A stretch of DNA of 64,000 bases, from contig NZ_JACJRS010000006.1 of assembly GCF_014697375.1 (NCBI RefSeq), positions 1 through 64,000 of the forward strand. The letters run 5' to 3'. The notes under the pieces were generated by a model. The model did no database searches and had not been told where the DNA came from. It saw nothing but the letters and a program-made list of their open reading frames with translations. Source of the DNA: Phormidium sp. FACHB-1136. Its GTDB lineage: Bacteria > Cyanobacteriota > Cyanobacteriia > Phormidesmidales > Phormidesmidaceae. This document shows positions 61,367 through 64,000 of this stretch, one piece after another (the first letter of the stretch is position 1; each line of letters opens with the position of its first letter). A program made the translations under genes and the position numbers.

Positions 61367-61594
61367 CTAAAGCGCATCATAGATGGCATCATCTTCACTG
61401 TAACCCGCCAAAAACTGATCCGCCGCCATAGTTTGCCACTCAACCGATTCCTCTTTTTCAAAATCCTCCGGCACCAGCACAATCACCCTCGCATAATGCC
61501 CCGCCAACTGCACCAGGGCCGCTTCCGGCAGCTTCAGTTGCCCATCAGCCAAAATTTCCCCGGCAAACTCGTAGGCTTTCACAGTCTCCCTCAA
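61367..61594 (-). CDS. Orphan antitoxin-like protein
   Basis: 75 aa. AYEFAGEILADGQLKLPEAAL is the strand-turn-strand start of SpoVT/AbrB-like or DUF-type antitoxins; the acidic end YSEDDAIYDAL fits a toxin-binding tail. Its partner would be expected downstream on the minus strand, but hepT occupies that place on the other strand. It is an orphan half-module, perhaps left by the insertion of the MntA/HepT pair. Confidence 0.7.
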   Translation of the reverse strand: MRETVKAYEFAGEILADGQLKLPEAALVQLAGHYARVIVLVPEDFEKEESVEWQTMAADQFLAGYSEDDAIYDAL

Positions 61595-61673
61595 TTATGG
61601 CTAATAGGATGCGTTAGCCCTAGCCTAGCGCATCATCGTTGTGTAAACAGCCTAACGACATAGGACACAACGC

Positions 61674-61733
61674 TATCCTATTCTAGTCAGGCATAATTGC
61701 AGGTAAGCGCATCATTGTCATCCTCCCAAGCAT
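61674..61733 (+). repeat. Leader repeat, copy C (before broken nuclease-like gene)
   Basis: Diverged copy of the leader: ctagtcaggcataattgcagg instead of the usual gggaggtag form, then gcatcattgtcatcctccca leading into the same ATG context as copy B. It is directly upstream of the broken copy. Confidence 0.75.
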
Positions 61734-61735
61734 CC

Positions 61736-62107
61736 ATGGCAGATCCCGTTACCCTTCAAGACATCTACGACCTCTTCAAAGCCTCCTAGACCGACCTCCA
61801 AGCCTCGCGGGAAGCATTTGATCGGCGTATGGCAGAATCTAAAGCCGAAGCAGATCGCCGCATGGCGGAGTTGGAAAATATTATCGCCAACACCAGTCGC
61901 AAAATAGGGCGCTTAGGGGATGATCGCTGGGGAACCTTTATCGAAGATTTAGTCGAACCATCGGTATCACGGTTATTTGAAGCGCGAGGTATAGACATTC
62001 AAACCACCTACCGTCGGGCCAAATCCACCCGTCCCGCCGCCCGAATGGAAATTGACATTCGGGCCATTGATGGCGATGGGGCCGTAGCGATTGAAGTCAA
62101 ACCTTGA
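61736..62107 (+). pseudogene. Broken DUF3782-like nuclease copy 3
   Basis: Begins MADPVTLQDIYDLFKAS as copies 1-2 but has a TAG at 61787-61789 where copy 2 has CAG. The frame continues through a short coiled coil, an extra Asp in GRLGDDRWG and the nuclease-like EIDIRAIDGDGAVAIEVKP, then stops, so the C-terminal third is missing. The early stop, the insertion and the truncation show it is decaying. Confidence 0.85.
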
Positions 62108-62368
62108 TCTTCAGGGTTGATCTCCGGGAGGTTCAGTTGTGAGGGCGGTTGAATCGTCATGCCCCTTACTCTAAGGTTTACCCCTTCAGGCGTCAAAGCT
62201 TAAGAAAACCCGCATAGGTTTGGGGAGGACAGTGGCGGGGAAAGCGGCTATGGCATTCTGATGGCGTTAATGGGGCGTTAACAACGGCCCAAACCGCTGT
62301 GATTACAATAATGTGGACAGCAACGGGGGGCCACCCCTCTCACCGTCTCACCATTCCAGGAGAACATC
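62108..62368 (+). other. Intergenic return to core DNA
   Basis: About 260 bp. The minus strand reads MTIQPPSQLNLPEINPEDQG at 62110-62165, possibly an antitoxin start, ending inside the broken gene. Its right end has AATGTGG-type sequence before the transaldolase, and AGGAGAA 6 nt before that ATG. Confidence 0.4.
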
Positions 62369-63541
62369 ATGGCCAGCCTTTTAGAGCAACTTCGGCAAGT
62401 CACCATTGTGGTGGCCGACACCGGGGACATTCAAGCCATCGAAAAATTTACGCCCCGCGATGCCACCACCAACCCCTCGCTGATTACGGCGGCGGCACAG
62501 ATGCCCCAGTATCACCAAATTGTGGATGAAACTCTGCTCAAGGCCAAGGCGGATGCGGGTTCTGAGGCGTCGGATAAGGACATTGCCAACCTGGCGTTTA
62601 ATCGCTTAGCGGTGTCCTTTGGTCAGCGGATTCTCGATATTATTCCCGGTCGGGTCTCGACGGAGGTGGATGCGCGACTCTCCTACGATACCGAAGCCAC
62701 CATCGCCACCGCCCACAACATCATCGATCAGTATGACAAGCTGGGCATTGGCCCGGATCGGGTGCTGATTAAAATTGCCTCCACCTGGGAGGGCATCAAG
62801 GCTGCTGAGGTGTTGGAAAAAGAAGGGATTCACTGCAACCTGACATTGTTGTTTGGCACCCACCAAGCTATCGCCTGCGCCGAGGCCGGGGTAACGTTGA
62901 TTTCCCCCTTTGTGGGCCGTATTTTGGACTGGTACAAAAAGGAGACTGGGCGCGAGGAATACGCCCCCCACGAAGATCCCGGCGTGGTGTCTGTGACGCA
63001 AATCTACAACTACTACAAAAAGTTTGGCTACAGCACTGAGGTAATGGGAGCTAGTTTCCGCAACATTGGCGAGATTACGGAACTGGCGGGCTGCGACCTG
63101 CTGACCATTTCGCCCCAGTTGTTGGCCCAGTTGAAAGGCACCGAGGCCGATCTACCCCGCAAGCTTGATCCTGAGAAAGCGGTGACCCTGGACATCGAGA
63201 GAATCCCCATGGATGAGGCCACCTTCCGCACCATGCACGAGGCCGACCGTATGGCCAAGGAAAAGCTAGACGAGGGCATCAAAGGCTTTAGCAAGGCGCT
63301 GGAAACCCTGGAAGACTTTCTGGCCACCCGTCTCGCTCAGCTTACCCAGGGCGAAATCATGATCACCCACGCCCGCGATGACCTGTTCAAAGCCTACGAT
63401 CTGGATGGCGACGGCTTTATTACCCGCGAAGAATGGCTCGGCACCGATGCCGTGTTCGATGCCCTTGATTCTGACCACGACGGCAAACTCTCCGTCCACG
63501 AAATTGGCGTTGGCCTGGGGGCGGCATTCCAACTAGCCTAG
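62369..63541 (+). CDS. tal: Transaldolase with C-terminal EF-hand pair
   Basis: 390 aa. The transaldolase barrel (1-325) has DATTNPSLI, the Schiff-base Lys in [32 protein letters not shown] and FVGRILDW. Then a C-terminal extension holds two EF-hand loops, [13 protein letters not shown] and [13 protein letters not shown], each with the canonical Ca ligands. Such an extension is known in cyanobacterial transaldolases. The pentose-phosphate step is thus possibly calcium-sensitive. AGGAGAA lies 6-12 nt before the ATG. Confidence 0.95.
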   Translation: MASLLEQLRQVTIVVADTGDIQAIEKFTPRDATTNPSLITAAAQMPQYHQIVDETLLKAKADAGSEASDKDIANLAFNRLAVSFGQRILDIIPGRVSTEVDARLSYDTEATIATAHNIIDQYDKLGIGPDRVLIKIASTWEGIKAAEVLEKEGIHCNLTLLFGTHQAIACAEAGVTLISPFVGRILDWYKKETGREEYAPHEDPGVVSVTQIYNYYKKFGYSTEVMGASFRNIGEITELAGCDLLTISPQLLAQLKGTEADLPRKLDPEKAVTLDIERIPMDEATFRTMHEADRMAKEKLDEGIKGFSKALETLEDFLATRLAQLTQGEIMITHARDDLFKAYDLDGDGFITREEWLGTDAVFDALDSDHDGKLSVHEIGVGLGAAFQLA

Positions 63542-63702
63542 GGCAGGTTCCGTCGCAGGAAAGGAGAACCCAGTGGCGGTAGTAGCCCCACCGGTCCGAA
63601 GGGCGTCCTTCGTTCAACCCGTCACACCCTAGGTCGATATCGTCCTTGCCCGTCTCAGCTAGGACGATATGGATCAGGGTTAATCCGGTCTGTGGCCATG
63701 GC

Positions 63703-64000
63703 CTAGGGCGAAGCGCTGACCGTGGGTTTGGTGAGGCGGCGTAGGCGTTGGGTATCGGCCCAGGCCAGCCCCTTGAGAAAGTAGATTAAGCTGGTAATGG
63801 TGGCGAGAATTAAGTAAAACAGGCGAATACCCCAGCCCGCCCCGTCAAAGATCATGGAAAATACGCCCGGTTCAATGCCGCTGAACCGGGTGAGTTCTGC
63901 GCGAAACCACCGCTGATCTTCGGTCATGCGCTGAAGTTCGGCCCCGGTGGCGGGTAGGAGAGGCATCCGGGTGGTGGTGCGGTAGTATCCCCAAAATCCG
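63703..64000 (-). CDS. Small membrane protein, 5' end outside the window
   Basis: Open to the right edge: upstream of the first ATG (63966) the frame continues GFWGYYRTTTR, which reads as coding, so the start lies beyond the window. The visible part has an amphipathic N-terminal region (LTRFSGIEPGVFSMIFDGAGW), one membrane segment (IRLFYLILATITSLIYFL) and a basic tail. It is not recognised. Confidence 0.55.
   Translation of the reverse strand, partial: GFWGYYRTTTRMPLLPATGAELQRMTEDQRWFRAELTRFSGIEPGVFSMIFDGAGWGIRLFYLILATITSLIYFLKGLAWADTQRLRRLTKPTVSASP

Overview
The window looks like a cyanobacterial chromosome, probably a filamentous Leptolyngbya/Phormidium-type lineage (the genus is a guess). 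The evidence is a set of cyanobacterial genes: an adjacent helical carotenoid protein and OCP C-terminal-domain homologue, a BciB-type divinyl reductase, a CpcT/CpeT-type phycobilin lyase, the small photosystem II factor Psb34, a plastoquinone/tocopherol-pathway HppD, and a transaldolase with C-terminal EF hands. No rRNA, tRNA or CRISPR array was recognised.

Layout. 1-4.2 kb is a scar region: the end of an IS630-type transposase, the C-terminal part of a UvrD-like helicase, a translationally coupled membrane-anchored binding protein in AT-rich DNA, then several gene remnants and a frameshifted universal stress protein. 4.3-49.9 kb is GC-rich core with mostly single genes: UbiA-type prenyltransferase, cryptochrome/photolyase, serine hydrolase, the HCP/CTDH carotenoid pair, KDPG aldolase, a diguanylate cyclase, BciB, an EamA transporter, a histidine-kinase-like protein lacking the usual phospho-acceptor His, a phycobilin lyase, an adenylate cyclase, a HEAT protein, a tandem ArsA/Get3 ATPase, sulfide:quinone reductase with a nearby anion permease, an orphan sugar permease, Old Yellow Enzyme, Ffh, HppD, a GH63-like glucosidase, Psb34, an SF1 helicase-like protein and PEP synthase.

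49.9-62.2 kb is an accessory island. It starts with an AT-rich pair of genes (50186-52106) whose products share a gap-free N-terminal motif. A dense cluster of toxin-antitoxin and small DUF genes follows: RelE/ParE, VapBC, MazF-like, MntA/HepT, DUF2283, DUF2442, DUF4926, an HNH nuclease and two hydrophobic unknowns. Parts of this cluster are duplicated: a 45-60 bp leader occurs three times, a DUF2283 plus 83-aa gene pair twice, a coiled-coil/PD-(D/E)XK-like protein twice here (one copy broken) and once at 21.4 kb, an antitoxin head twice (once fused to a membrane tail), and a RelE 3' end three times (two decayed). 62.3-64 kb returns to core genes.

The strongest candidates for something undescribed are the tag-sharing gene pair at 50.2-52.1 kb, the leader-linked nuclease/DUF2283/83-aa cassette, and the helicase plus membrane binding-protein pair at the left edge. 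Functions given for these are inference from sequence alone.
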